Assembly: GCA_003151595.1 (NCBI GenBank)
Contig: PLXW01000047.1
Location: forward strand, 27,242-91,241
Reading direction: 5' to 3'
Origin: Myxococcales bacterium
GTDB taxonomy: Bacteria > Myxococcota > Polyangia > Polyangiales > Polyangiaceae
Length of the DNA: 64,000 nucleotides
The position numbers and the translations under genes are program-made. Numbering within the stretch: the first letter of the stretch is position 1; each line of letters starts with the position of its first letter. This document shows, piece after piece, positions 8,284-17,255 of this stretch. The notes below the pieces were generated by a model, which was given only the letters and a program-made list of their open reading frames with translations, searched no databases and was not told where the DNA came from.

Positions 8284-11003
8284 CGTGGGTGCTGCGGCCG
8301 GCGGACGCGATCGATCGTTTCGCCGCGGTGGGCGGCGGGAAAGCGAAGCACCTCGCGCGGCTGACACAGCTCGGGTTCGAGGTCCCGGCGTTCTTCTGCA
8401 TCACCGCCGACGCGCTCGGCGAGTTCATTCGACAGAACCGGCTCGAGTCGATCGTCGTCGGGGGAGACGACCTCGCCGCGCGCGCGCACGCGATCGAGTC
8501 TGCGTTCGATCTGGCGACGCTGCCAGCGCCGGTCGACGACGCGCTCGTGGCGGCGCTCGCCTCACTGGCGCGCAACGATGCGTTCGTCGCCGTTCGTTCG
8601 AGCGGCCTCGACGAAGACTCGGCCGAGCACTCCTTCGCGGGGCAGTTCTCGTCGTACCTCTTTCAGCGCGGGATCTCGGCGGTGCGCGGCTCGCTGAAGA
8701 GGTGCTGGGCCTCGGCGTTCTCCGAGCGCGCGCTCCATTACCGTCGCGAGCGCGGGCTCTCGCTCACCGACGTGAAGATGGGCGTCGTCGTTCAGACGAT
8801 GATCGATCCCGAGAGCGCCGGCGTCGTCTTCTCGCGCAACCCGGTTCGCATGCTCGATCGCGACACGATCGTCGTGAGCTCGGTGTGGGGGCTCGGCGAG
8901 GGGTTGGTGAGCGGCGAGCTCGACGCCGATCGCTTCGACGTCAGCCGGAGCAAGCTCTCCATCGTTCCCGTGACGGTCGACAAGCCGTTCGCCATCCGAC
9001 AGGCGCCCGCCGGCGGGATCGAGAAGGTCGCCGTCGCCGCAGACAAACAAAAGGCCGCCTCGCTCACCGACGCGCAGGTCGTCGCGCTGGCGAAGATCGC
9101 GATCACCATCGAGGAGAAGCTCGGCGCGCCGCAAGACATCGAGTGGGCGTGCGTCGGCGATCGCGTTCACGTCCTGCAATCGCGGCCGATCACGAACCTC
9201 CCTCGCGACGCGATCTTCGATCCGCGCGTCGCCGGCGACGAGCCGATCCTGTGGGACAACTCGAACATCATCGAGAGCTACTGCGGCGTGACCTCGCCGC
9301 TCACGTTCTCGTTCGTGAGCCGCGCCTACGCGCGCGTCTACGAGCAGTTCGCCGAAGTGCTGGGCGTGCCGGCGGACGTTCGCGCCGAGAACCGGATCGT
9401 CTTCCGCAACATGCTCGGACTGGTGCGCGGGCGCGTCTATTACAACCTGATCAACTGGTACCGGCTCCTCACGCTCTTCCCCGGAGGCGCGTCGGGCTCG
9501 CAGGAGCAGATGGAGACGATGATGGGGGTGAAGCAAGGGCTCACCCCCGACGTGACCGCGCTGTTCGAACGCGCTCTGAAGCCGCCGCAGTATTCGTTCG
9601 GGCGGAAGCTCGGCGTGGCGATCGTCACGCTCTACCGGTTCATCGTGGTGCGCGGGATCATCGACCGCTTCGTGGCCGATTTCGCGCGCGTGTACGACGA
9701 GAGTCGCAAGAAGGATCTGAAAGCGCTGAGTCTCCCCGAGCTCGTGGTGTACGTGCAGGACGTCGAAGAGCGGCTCCTCTCGCGGTGGCAGGCGCCGATC
9801 ATCAACGACACGCGGTGCATGGCGTTCTTCGGCACGCTGAAGCAGCTCACGGCGAAGTGGATCACCGACGTCGACGGCGCGGGCTCGCTTCAAAACGATC
9901 TGCTGTGCGGCCAGGGCGATCTCGAGAGCACCGAGCCGACCAAGATGCTGATGCGGATCGCGAAGGCGATCGACGAAGGCGACGCCGGGTTCCGCTCGTG
10001 GTTCACGGTGACGCCGCCGGAGACGGTGTGGACCGAGCTTCAAGCGGGGCGCGGGCCGGACAGCGCGCGCGCGGCGTTCGCGTCGTTTCTCGATCGCCAC
10101 GGCTTTCGATGCGTGAACGAGCTGAAGCTCGAAGAGCCCGATCTGCACGACGACCCGGCGTTCGCCGTCGAAGCCGTGGCCGCGTACGTCCGCGCGAAGG
10201 CGTACTCGATCGAGGCCATGGAGAAGCGCGAGATCGAGATCCGCGACAAGGCCGAGGCGATCGCGCGCGGCAAGCTCTCCGGCATGCGTCGCGCGGTCTA
10301 CTTCTGGGTCCTTCGCAACGCGCGCCTCGCAGTCCGCGATCGCGAGAACCTCCGCTTCCTGCGAACGAAGGTGTTCGGCCTCTTGCGGCACGGCTACCAC
10401 GCCATTGGCGCGCGGCTCGCGCGGCTCGGCTTTCTCGACTCGCCGCGCGACGTGTTCAACCTGACGACCGACGAGGTCACGACGTTCGTCGAAGGGCGCG
10501 CAGTGAGCCTCGACCTCCGCGCGATCTCCGCATCGCGGTACGCTGAGTACGAGAAGTACCGCGCGACCCCCGCTCCGCCCGATCGCTTCCTCACGCGCGG
10601 CGCAGCCGGCGCAATCATGCAGCACGCCTCACTGCTCCTCGAGGCCGACCTCCTTCGCGGCGTCGGCGTCTCGTCCGATCCCGACGTGCTGCTCGGAACG
10701 TCGTGCTGCCCCGGCGTGGTCGAAGGGGTCGTACGCGTCGTGCGCGACGTGCGCGACGCTCAAGGTCTCCGTGGCGAGATCCTCGTGACCGAGCGCACCG
10801 ATCCAGGGTGGGTCCCGCTGTTCCCGTCGTGCAGCGGGCTGCTCGTCGAGCGAGGGAGCTTGCTCTCGCACTCGGCGGTCGTCGCCCGCGAGCTAGGGCT
10901 CCCGACGATCGTGGGGATCTCCGGAGGCATGATGTCGAGGCTCGAGACCGGGATGCGCGTGCGGATGGACGCGGGCAAAGGCGAGGTTAGGATCCTGCGA
11001 TGA
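8280..11003 (+). CDS. PEP-synthase/rifampin phosphotransferase-like enzyme
   Basis: A 907-residue protein with the two end domains of the PEP synthase/PPDK family: an N-terminal ATP-grasp-like PPDK_N domain (residues 1-310, with GGGKAKHLARL and VRSSGLDEDSAEHSFAGQF) and a C-terminal swivelling phosphohistidine domain (about 820-905) with SLLSHSAVVARELG, His near residue 864. The length and the two-part layout with a long middle region match rifampin phosphotransferases, which use ATP to phosphorylate a hydroxyl and release AMP and phosphate, better than true PEP synthase. Coupled to UbiA and the acetyltransferase by 4-base overlaps. A role in phosphorylating the pathway intermediate is inferred. 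Confidence 0.8.
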   Translation: MTWVLRPADAIDRFAAVGGGKAKHLARLTQLGFEVPAFFCITADALGEFIRQNRLESIVVGGDDLAARAHAIESAFDLATLPAPVDDALVAALASLARNDAFVAVRSSGLDEDSAEHSFAGQFSSYLFQRGISAVRGSLKRCWASAFSERALHYRRERGLSLTDVKMGVVVQTMIDPESAGVVFSRNPVRMLDRDTIVVSSVWGLGEGLVSGELDADRFDVSRSKLSIVPVTVDKPFAIRQAPAGGIEKVAVAADKQKAASLTDAQVVALAKIAITIEEKLGAPQDIEWACVGDRVHVLQSRPITNLPRDAIFDPRVAGDEPILWDNSNIIESYCGVTSPLTFSFVSRAYARVYEQFAEVLGVPADVRAENRIVFRNMLGLVRGRVYYNLINWYRLLTLFPGGASGSQEQMETMMGVKQGLTPDVTALFERALKPPQYSFGRKLGVAIVTLYRFIVVRGIIDRFVADFARVYDESRKKDLKALSLPELVVYVQDVEERLLSRWQAPIINDTRCMAFFGTLKQLTAKWITDVDGAGSLQNDLLCGQGDLESTEPTKMLMRIAKAIDEGDAGFRSWFTVTPPETVWTELQAGRGPDSARAAFASFLDRHGFRCVNELKLEEPDLHDDPAFAVEAVAAYVRAKAYSIEAMEKREIEIRDKAEAIARGKLSGMRRAVYFWVLRNARLAVRDRENLRFLRTKVFGLLRHGYHAIGARLARLGFLDSPRDVFNLTTDEVTTFVEGRAVSLDLRAISASRYAEYEKYRATPAPPDRFLTRGAAGAIMQHASLLLEADLLRGVGVSSDPDVLLGTSCCPGVVEGVVRVVRDVRDAQGLRGEILVTERTDPGWVPLFPSCSGLLVERGSLLSHSAVVARELGLPTIVGISGGMMSRLETGMRVRMDAGKGEVRILR

Positions 11004-12061
11004 CGATCGAGCTCGAGACGGGAGCCGCGGGGGACGATCGCTTCCGCAAAGCATTCGCACAGGTTCAGCGAAGCGTGCGACAGGCGCCGTACGATCGCGC
11101 GCTGCCGCCGCCCGAGCACTGGGAGAAGCACGTTCAGCTCGGCGGCGCCGACGCTTCCTTCTGGATCGCGCGTCGCGCAGGAACGCCCGTCGGACGAATC
11201 GGCGCGACGATCTCGCCGACGCGCGCAGGCGCGGGATACGTCGGCTACTTCGAAGCGGCCGACGGCGGCGACCCGACGATCGCTGTTCCGTTGATGGATA
11301 CCGCGTTCGCGTGGCTCCGCATTCGTGGCGTCGAGAAGGCATACGGTCCGATCGATCGCAGCACCTGGTACGGCTATCGCTACCGCGTGGAGTCGCGCCC
11401 GGGCGACGTATGCGCCGCGCACGAAGAGCCGTTCGCGTGGGAGCCGTGGCAACCGGCGGGCTACGTCGATGCCTTCGCCACAGCCGGCTTCGTCGAGGTC
11501 GAGCGTTACTACTCGCACGGCTACCGCGGTGTCGACGGGATGCACGTGAAGGACGCCGCCGAGCTCGTGAGCGGCGCGGCCGACATGGCCAAGTCGCAGG
11601 GCTACGTCCTCGAGCCCTTCTCCACGAACTGGGAAGAAGTGCTCCCTGATCTCTACGCGGTCGGCAACGTCTGCTTCGCGCGCAACTTCCTCTTCGAGCC
11701 GATCGGGTTCGAGGAGTTCCGCGCGCTCTACGACGGCGTCGGCACGAAGGTCGACTACCGCCCCTCGGCCTGGCTGGTCGACGCGGCGGGCGTGAAGCGC
11801 GGCTTCATCTTCGCGTACGTCGATCGCGGCTACGTCGTCATGAAGACCGTCGGCGTCGCCCCCGAGCTCCGACGCGGCGGCTTGAGCCTCGCGCTCCTCT
11901 GGTTCGCGTGCGATCGCTGCGTCGCGCTCGGTCACGACGGAACGATCGGCGCGCTGCTCAAGCAGGGAAACAACAGCGAAGGACTTCTGCGCAACGGCTT
12001 CGCCGGCGCGACCGCATGGCGCCACGACTACGCGCTCTACGAACGCCCGCTCACTCCCTGA
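11000..12061 (+). CDS. GNAT-like N-acyltransferase
   Basis: A 353-residue soluble protein. ARRAGTPVGRIGATI near residue 60 and KTVGVAPELRRGGLSLALL near residue 285 fit strand-beta4 and the acyl-CoA pyrophosphate loop of GNAT enzymes, suggesting two GNAT-like halves. The family transfers acyl groups from acyl-CoA to amines. It starts in an ATGA overlap with the phosphotransferase gene and is the last gene of the rightward run that begins with the P450; its stop abuts the stop of the HMG-CoA reductase fusion coming from the other side. The substrate is unknown. Confidence 0.65.
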   Translation: MTIELETGAAGDDRFRKAFAQVQRSVRQAPYDRALPPPEHWEKHVQLGGADASFWIARRAGTPVGRIGATISPTRAGAGYVGYFEAADGGDPTIAVPLMDTAFAWLRIRGVEKAYGPIDRSTWYGYRYRVESRPGDVCAAHEEPFAWEPWQPAGYVDAFATAGFVEVERYYSHGYRGVDGMHVKDAAELVSGAADMAKSQGYVLEPFSTNWEEVLPDLYAVGNVCFARNFLFEPIGFEEFRALYDGVGTKVDYRPSAWLVDAAGVKRGFIFAYVDRGYVVMKTVGVAPELRRGGLSLALLWFACDRCVALGHDGTIGALLKQGNNSEGLLRNGFAGATAWRHDYALYERPLTP

Positions 12062-14863
12062 TCACGTCGGCCGCGCGACCGGCCACGCGCTCGAGGCTCC
12101 GAGCGGGATCTCCGGAAGCTCCTCGGTGTCGAGCACCTCGAGCATGCGGAAGATCGACGCGGCGACGCGCGGCAGGAATTTGTACTGCTTGAACGTGTGC
12201 GCCATCAGATAGAGCAGCAGGCGATTGATCGCGAGATCACGCAGGCTCAGCGCGAAGCCTCGGCGGTACGAGTCGGTGTCGAAGCGCCGCCCGGTAGCGC
12301 GCTCCTCTTGCTCTTGCGAGAAACCGACCCAAGCTTCGATCTCTTCGGGGCGCGCATCGGTGGGGAGCACGAAGGCGAGGAATTCGGCGACGTCGCGCTG
12401 CGGGACGTGGATCGTCGCCAGCTCCCAGTCGTACGCGCACAGACGACCGTCGCGGAGGCAGGCGTTGCGCGGGTTGAAGTCACCGTGGATCAACGTGCGC
12501 GGCATCGTCTCCAGCGTGGGCCACCAGTGGGCGACGCCGCGGATCATCCGCATCAGGAGCTCGAGTCGATCGGCCGTGATGATCTCGGGGAACTCCGTGG
12601 CCGCGTGCGTGGCCAGAGAGCCCCACAGATCGCGCAGGTCGTGCATCGAGCGGCTGGTCTGCGGCTCGCCGATCCAAGGCATCGCGCGGAGCTCGTGCTC
12701 GCGCCCCATCCAGATGGCGTGAACGTCGGCGATGCCTGCAAGAGCGCGCTCGACCGCCGGCGCGTTCCACTCCGTGGGATCGTCGGCGCGATCCAAGTGC
12801 GTAACGCCGGTGAGCCGCTCCAGCACGAGCACGTACGCTTCGCGCTTGTCGTCGCGGTAGGTTTCGTAGGCGCGCGGCGCGTGACGAACGAAGCGCGGAT
12901 CGGTCTGCTCGTAGATCGCCAGCTCGCGAACGTGGCACCCCCGGAAGCCGGTGCGCTCCTTGGCCTTACTGTGCGCGTTCGCCACGCGCGGGCCGCACAT
13001 CGAAGCCATCCGGTTGATCATGAGGATGACCTCCTCGTCGAGCGGCTTCACCTTCACGAGCACGTCGTCGTGGACGGGCGCGTCGTCGGCGGGGCTCTTC
13101 GAGGTGATCCGGTACGGGAAGAAGCCGACCATCTTGCTGACCGCTCTTCCGGTCAGCTCGGTCACGATGCTCGAGCCGAGCGTGGCGGTGGTCTGCTCGA
13201 GGCCGATGACGGTAAGCTCGTCGTCGAGGTGCACGCGACGTAGTCCCGGCGTGAAGAACGCGGGAGTGAGATCTTTGCGCGCAAAGAAGTCGACCGGACG
13301 ATTTCGTCCGAGTCGCTCGTGCGCGCTGGCGAACTGGCCTGAAGCGACCGCCGAGAGCGTCGACAGATCGAGCGCGAGGCAGAACCCGGCGACGATCTCG
13401 GCGAGCTTCCCCACGTTCCCCGCGCCGGCACACCCCATCATCTCGAGCAGTGATTTCTGGGGCGCGAGGTGCGTCCCGCCGCCGACGGTCCCCACGATGA
13501 GCGCGGGCAGGACGATGCTGGTGTAGATCCCTTCGTTCGTGGCCTCGAGAGAGAACTGCCCGAGGCTGCACTCGTGCACGCACGCGATGTCCTGCCCCGT
13601 GGCCGTGAACATCGCCGCGATCACGTTCGCGATGTTGATGTTATAGCCGACCATGCCGGCGTGAACGCTCCCGGCCATGATGTTCCGGTTGGCGCGTCCT
13701 AGCTGCTCGGGGGTGACCTTCAGCACCTCGGAGAGAATCGCGGCGGGGATCGTCGCTTCGGCGACGACGCGAATGCCGCGCCCGGCGATGAAGGACTGGT
13801 AGGTCACCTTCTTGTCGCCGCTCATGTTCGCTTCGATGATGAAGTCCTCGATGCGAACACCGTCGACGTGCCGCATCTGATCGATGAGCCACTGGCAACA
13901 CGCCCACGTGCACGCGGTGGTCATGTTCTGACCGGCGGCGTCGCCGGTTTCGTACACGAACGCGACGTTCACCAGGTTGCCGATGATCGAGGGCTCGACG
14001 CTGGCCAGATTGGCGTGGCGCGAGACGCGCATGCTCTGCTCGCGGAGCTTGTCGACGTGATCGCGGACCCAGGCCGCGAAGAGCACCGCGCCGCGCAGGC
14101 TGGTGATCGTGAAGCACGGAACGCGCATCATGCGCTGCGAGATCACGCGCGTGACGACGCCGTTGGAGCGCGAGATGGCGGTCGCGCCGCGTGTCGCCGA
14201 AGCGACGAGTGCCCCTTCGGTCGTGGCGAACGGCGCGTAGAAGACCCCGCGCGCGTCGGTCCCGCGGAAGCGGAGCGGCCCGGCGATCCCCACCGGGATC
14301 TCGACCGCGCCGATCATGTTCTCGAGGTTGCTCGACAGGCGTTCGGCGACGAGGCGCGTGGGGTGCATCGCGGCGAGCGGCGCGCCCGTCTGGCGCGTGA
14401 GCCAGCCGAGGCGATCGATGCGCGCTTCCTCCGAGTAGTCACCACGTCCGGGAATCTTCGGAAGCTCGGTAAGGTCGGCAGCCGAGTGGAGCGAGCCGCC
14501 GGAGCCGACGAGCGAGTCGAGCATCAGCCACAAGCGCGCGCGCAGCGCCGGATCGTCGGCCAGCAGCGTGACCGAAACGCGCGAGTCGGCCTCGGTGACG
14601 ATGCGCCGAACGATGAGCCCCTCGAGGCTCTGCACGTGCCCTTGCCCCACGAGGACGCGCACTTGAACCGTGTCGCCCATCGGTGGCGGCGCGTCGTCGC
14701 CGCGACGGAGCGCGATGCGAACCCCACCCTCCGCCAAATCGATGAGATGCCCCATCACCCGCGCGTCGCGGTACGTGATGACGACTTCCGGCTGCTGATC
14801 GCGGTTGAAGAACAGACGTCGTCCATGACGTCGGTCTCTTCGTCCGAGGCGCGATTGACTCAT
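12062..14863 (-). CDS. PilZ-HMG-CoA reductase-APH kinase fusion protein
   Basis: A 933-residue three-part fusion. Residues 5-125 look like a PilZ domain: an Arg-rich start and DLAEGG in place of DxSxxG, so c-di-GMP binding is uncertain. Residues 150-580 are a class I-like HMG-CoA reductase with the four catalytic positions visible: Glu in ENMIG (about 185), Lys in SGDKK (348), Asp in ATGQD (424) and His in SAHERLGRN (513); this reduces HMG-CoA to mevalonate with NADPH. Residues 640-920 are an aminoglycoside-phosphotransferase/choline-kinase-like domain with HGDFNPRN (791) and YDWE (811). The start overlaps the DUF3419 stop by four bases. Which molecule the kinase domain phosphorylates is unknown; mevalonate is one testable option. 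Confidence 0.85.
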   Translation of the reverse strand: MSQSRLGRRDRRHGRRLFFNRDQQPEVVITYRDARVMGHLIDLAEGGVRIALRRGDDAPPPMGDTVQVRVLVGQGHVQSLEGLIVRRIVTEADSRVSVTLLADDPALRARLWLMLDSLVGSGGSLHSAADLTELPKIPGRGDYSEEARIDRLGWLTRQTGAPLAAMHPTRLVAERLSSNLENMIGAVEIPVGIAGPLRFRGTDARGVFYAPFATTEGALVASATRGATAISRSNGVVTRVISQRMMRVPCFTITSLRGAVLFAAWVRDHVDKLREQSMRVSRHANLASVEPSIIGNLVNVAFVYETGDAAGQNMTTACTWACCQWLIDQMRHVDGVRIEDFIIEANMSGDKKVTYQSFIAGRGIRVVAEATIPAAILSEVLKVTPEQLGRANRNIMAGSVHAGMVGYNINIANVIAAMFTATGQDIACVHECSLGQFSLEATNEGIYTSIVLPALIVGTVGGGTHLAPQKSLLEMMGCAGAGNVGKLAEIVAGFCLALDLSTLSAVASGQFASAHERLGRNRPVDFFARKDLTPAFFTPGLRRVHLDDELTVIGLEQTTATLGSSIVTELTGRAVSKMVGFFPYRITSKSPADDAPVHDDVLVKVKPLDEEVILMINRMASMCGPRVANAHSKAKERTGFRGCHVRELAIYEQTDPRFVRHAPRAYETYRDDKREAYVLVLERLTGVTHLDRADDPTEWNAPAVERALAGIADVHAIWMGREHELRAMPWIGEPQTSRSMHDLRDLWGSLATHAATEFPEIITADRLELLMRMIRGVAHWWPTLETMPRTLIHGDFNPRNACLRDGRLCAYDWELATIHVPQRDVAEFLAFVLPTDARPEEIEAWVGFSQEQEERATGRRFDTDSYRRGFALSLRDLAINRLLLYLMAHTFKQYKFLPRVAASIFRMLEVLDTEELPEIPLGASSAWPVARPT

Positions 14864-15975
14864 CCCGAGACGACCTCCTCAACGTGAAACGCTCGATAGA
14901 ACCACGAACGATCGCGCGCGTGCAGATTCGAAGCGAGCCCCGGCATCGGTCGCAAGCGTGCCCGCGCCGCGGCATCGCCCGGAGACCGAGGGACGAGCAA
15001 GTTCCAGAAGCACGCGCGTCCCCCTTTGCGCAATCGCTCACCGATGGTCGCGAACAGCGACTCGGTCGCTTCATCGGAAAGGTACTCGAACAGATCGGAG
15101 AGGTTCGTCTTCGAGAACGTCCCGACGGGTCGCTCTTTCAGTACGGTCTCGACGTCCGACACGGTGATGCTGACGCGCGGCAGGAGCGAACGAAGGCGCG
15201 CGTAGTTCTCGCGACGCAAGTATGGCGGCATCGCCTCGAGATCGCGGTATCGCCCCGTGAGGAACGAGTGGAGATAGAAGTTGCCGCGCGCCGGAAGCGA
15301 CGTGAGCACCCAGCGAAAGCGCCCCCAGAAGAACCCCGCGACGTCCATCGCCGCGACGTAACGCATCTGCCGCGGATCGCGACCCTCGCTCGCGAGGCGT
15401 TCGCGCGTGAAGTACGAGGTGAACGCGGCGTGCAGCGCTTCGGTCCCGAAGGTCTCGTCGAAGAAGCGCGTCTGCGCGCCGAGATCGTCCATCGCCAGAA
15501 GCCGGTCGACGACGTCGACTGAATGAACCGTGGGGAGCACGTCGACCGCGAATCCGCGGAAGAATTGCTCGAGCCGCCCCGACCAATGCACGCCCGCGGC
15601 GAGCACCGCTTCGTTCGCGTCCCAATACGCGCGCTCTCTCTCCCCGAGTCGCGTGCGCAGGCGTTCGTAGAGCGCGACGCGATCGCTCCCCGGCGCGAGG
15701 CCGAGGAAACGCACGAATTCGTCCCACTCCAGCGCCTCGATCGCACGCAGCTTCAGCGCGATCAGCGCTGCCTGGGCCGGGTTCAAGTCAATCGCGAGCA
15801 CGCTGCGCGGCTCACGTAGGAGCGCCCCCAGGACATTGCAACCCGCGCTCCCGATCGACAGGACGTCGTCGCCCGGCCCGAGCGCGAGCCCGTCTTCGAC
15901 GAGCGCGTGATCCTCCCAGACCTGGGAGTAGCGAATGACGCCTTCCGTGAGGAGCCGATGAAGCGACGACGTCAC
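14860..15975 (-). CDS. DUF3419 (BtaA-like) aminocarboxypropyl transferase
   Basis: A 371-residue SAM-dependent enzyme of the DUF3419 family. It shows SQVWEDHALVEDGL, the SAM-binding glycine loop LSIGSAGCNVLGALL and AIDLNPAQAAL, and a C-terminal FSKTNLSDLFEYL block, all typical of BtaA. BtaA moves the 3-amino-3-carboxypropyl group of SAM to diacylglycerol in betaine-lipid synthesis. No BtaB methyltransferase is adjacent, so the product here may be an unmethylated or different aminocarboxypropyl compound. The stop overlaps the HMG-CoA reductase fusion start, so the two are co-translated. It diverges from the FtsX gene at 16034. Confidence 0.8.
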   Translation of the reverse strand: MTSSLHRLLTEGVIRYSQVWEDHALVEDGLALGPGDDVLSIGSAGCNVLGALLREPRSVLAIDLNPAQAALIALKLRAIEALEWDEFVRFLGLAPGSDRVALYERLRTRLGERERAYWDANEAVLAAGVHWSGRLEQFFRGFAVDVLPTVHSVDVVDRLLAMDDLGAQTRFFDETFGTEALHAAFTSYFTRERLASEGRDPRQMRYVAAMDVAGFFWGRFRWVLTSLPARGNFYLHSFLTGRYRDLEAMPPYLRRENYARLRSLLPRVSITVSDVETVLKERPVGTFSKTNLSDLFEYLSDEATESLFATIGERLRKGGRACFWNLLVPRSPGDAAARARLRPMPGLASNLHARDRSWFYRAFHVEEVVSG

Positions 15976-16033
15976 GGGCGTCGCCTGCTAGTCTCGCGCG
16001 GCGGTCGCGAACAGCGCCGCGACGATCCTTGCG

Positions 16034-17254
16034 ATGAGCGCATCCCTACTTTTCGTGACTTCCGCACTGCGGAACCTCCTCCGGAATGCGCGCCGAACGC
16101 TCGCCGTGCTCGCTACCGTGGCTGGCGGTACGAGCGCGCTCTATCTTTATCACGGGTTCAACACCGGGATCATGAACCAGTACCGCGAGAACGCGGTGCA
16201 CGCGGTCGCCGGCCACGGCGTCGTGATGCCGAAAGGGTATCGCGGCCAGACCTTCGAGCGACCGTGGGACCACTGGATCACCAATCCTGACGACGTGCAG
16301 CGACGGCTTCGTGCCATCCCGGGAGTGACCCACGTGTTTCCGCGCGTGGGCGTGAGCGGGCTGCTCACGAACGGGAACCTCACGGTGACGGGACGCGGGA
16401 TCGGCGTCGACGGTCCGAGCGAGGCCACGTTCTTCACCGCGCTCAACGTCGAAGAGGGGCACAACTTCACCGACGAGCCCGACGGCATCCTCCTCGGCAA
16501 AGGGCTCGCGCACGCCCTCGGCGCGCACCCCGGCGATCACGTCACGCTGATGGCCACGACCATCGACGGAACGATGAACGCCGAAGAGTTCACTGTCACC
16601 GGCGTCTTCCATACCGGCAGCAAGTTCGTCGACGACGTGCTCTTTCGCATTCCGATCGCGCGCGCGCAGGAGATCCTCGCGACCGATCGCATCGAGTCGT
16701 TCGGGCTCGGGCTTGCCGACACGTGGGGCTGGCCGCCGGTCGCCGTGGCGCTCGCGCGCGATCTCCCCGACGTGGAGCCGGTGGCGTTCGAGGAGATCGA
16801 CAAGCTCTATTACAAGAACGCGGTCGAGTTCCTCGACGCTCAGTACCGCGTGATGCAGCTCATCATCCTGGCGATCGTCGTCCTCGGAATCCTGTCGACC
16901 GTCACGGCCAGCGTCTTCGAGCGCAAGCAGGAGATCGGGAACTACCGCGCGAATGGAGAGTCGCGCGGCGACGTCCTGCGCCTTCTCTTGATCGAGGCGA
17001 TCGCGCTCGGTGCGCTCGGCGGGATGCTCGGCGTGCTGTGGGCCGTGTTCGTCGTGCGCGGAATGATCCCGCACGGGATCCTGATGCCTCCCGCGCCGGG
17101 GCTCACGCGGCAGTTCTTCGTGCGCGTCGAGCTTCAGCCGGTCGAAGCGTGGCGCGCGTTCGCGCTCGGCATCGCGGCCTGCGCGATCGGGACGGCGATC
17201 GCCGGACTGCGCGTCACGAGGCTCTCGGTCGCCGAAGCGCTCCGCGCGACGTGA
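16034..17254 (+). CDS. FtsX/LolC-E-type ABC transporter permease 1
   Basis: A 406-residue permease of the FtsX/MacB_PCD fold: one N-terminal membrane helix, a periplasmic domain of about 230 residues, then three helices near the C-terminus. ASVFERKQEIGNYRANGES is the coupling-helix region that docks on an ABC ATPase. It is clearly paralogous to the second permease at 19977: both share ERPW(D/E)HWI, ERKQEIG and a GLRV(T/A)R...AEALRA end. A TAGTCT -10-like hexamer lies at 15989-15994. It probably forms a heterodimer with the second permease, powered by the ATPase at 19230-19904, and acts in the inner membrane on a lipid or lipoprotein cargo. Confidence 0.85.
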   Translation: MSASLLFVTSALRNLLRNARRTLAVLATVAGGTSALYLYHGFNTGIMNQYRENAVHAVAGHGVVMPKGYRGQTFERPWDHWITNPDDVQRRLRAIPGVTHVFPRVGVSGLLTNGNLTVTGRGIGVDGPSEATFFTALNVEEGHNFTDEPDGILLGKGLAHALGAHPGDHVTLMATTIDGTMNAEEFTVTGVFHTGSKFVDDVLFRIPIARAQEILATDRIESFGLGLADTWGWPPVAVALARDLPDVEPVAFEEIDKLYYKNAVEFLDAQYRVMQLIILAIVVLGILSTVTASVFERKQEIGNYRANGESRGDVLRLLLIEAIALGALGGMLGVLWAVFVVRGMIPHGILMPPAPGLTRQFFVRVELQPVEAWRAFALGIAACAIGTAIAGLRVTRLSVAEALRAT

Positions 17255-17255
17255 A

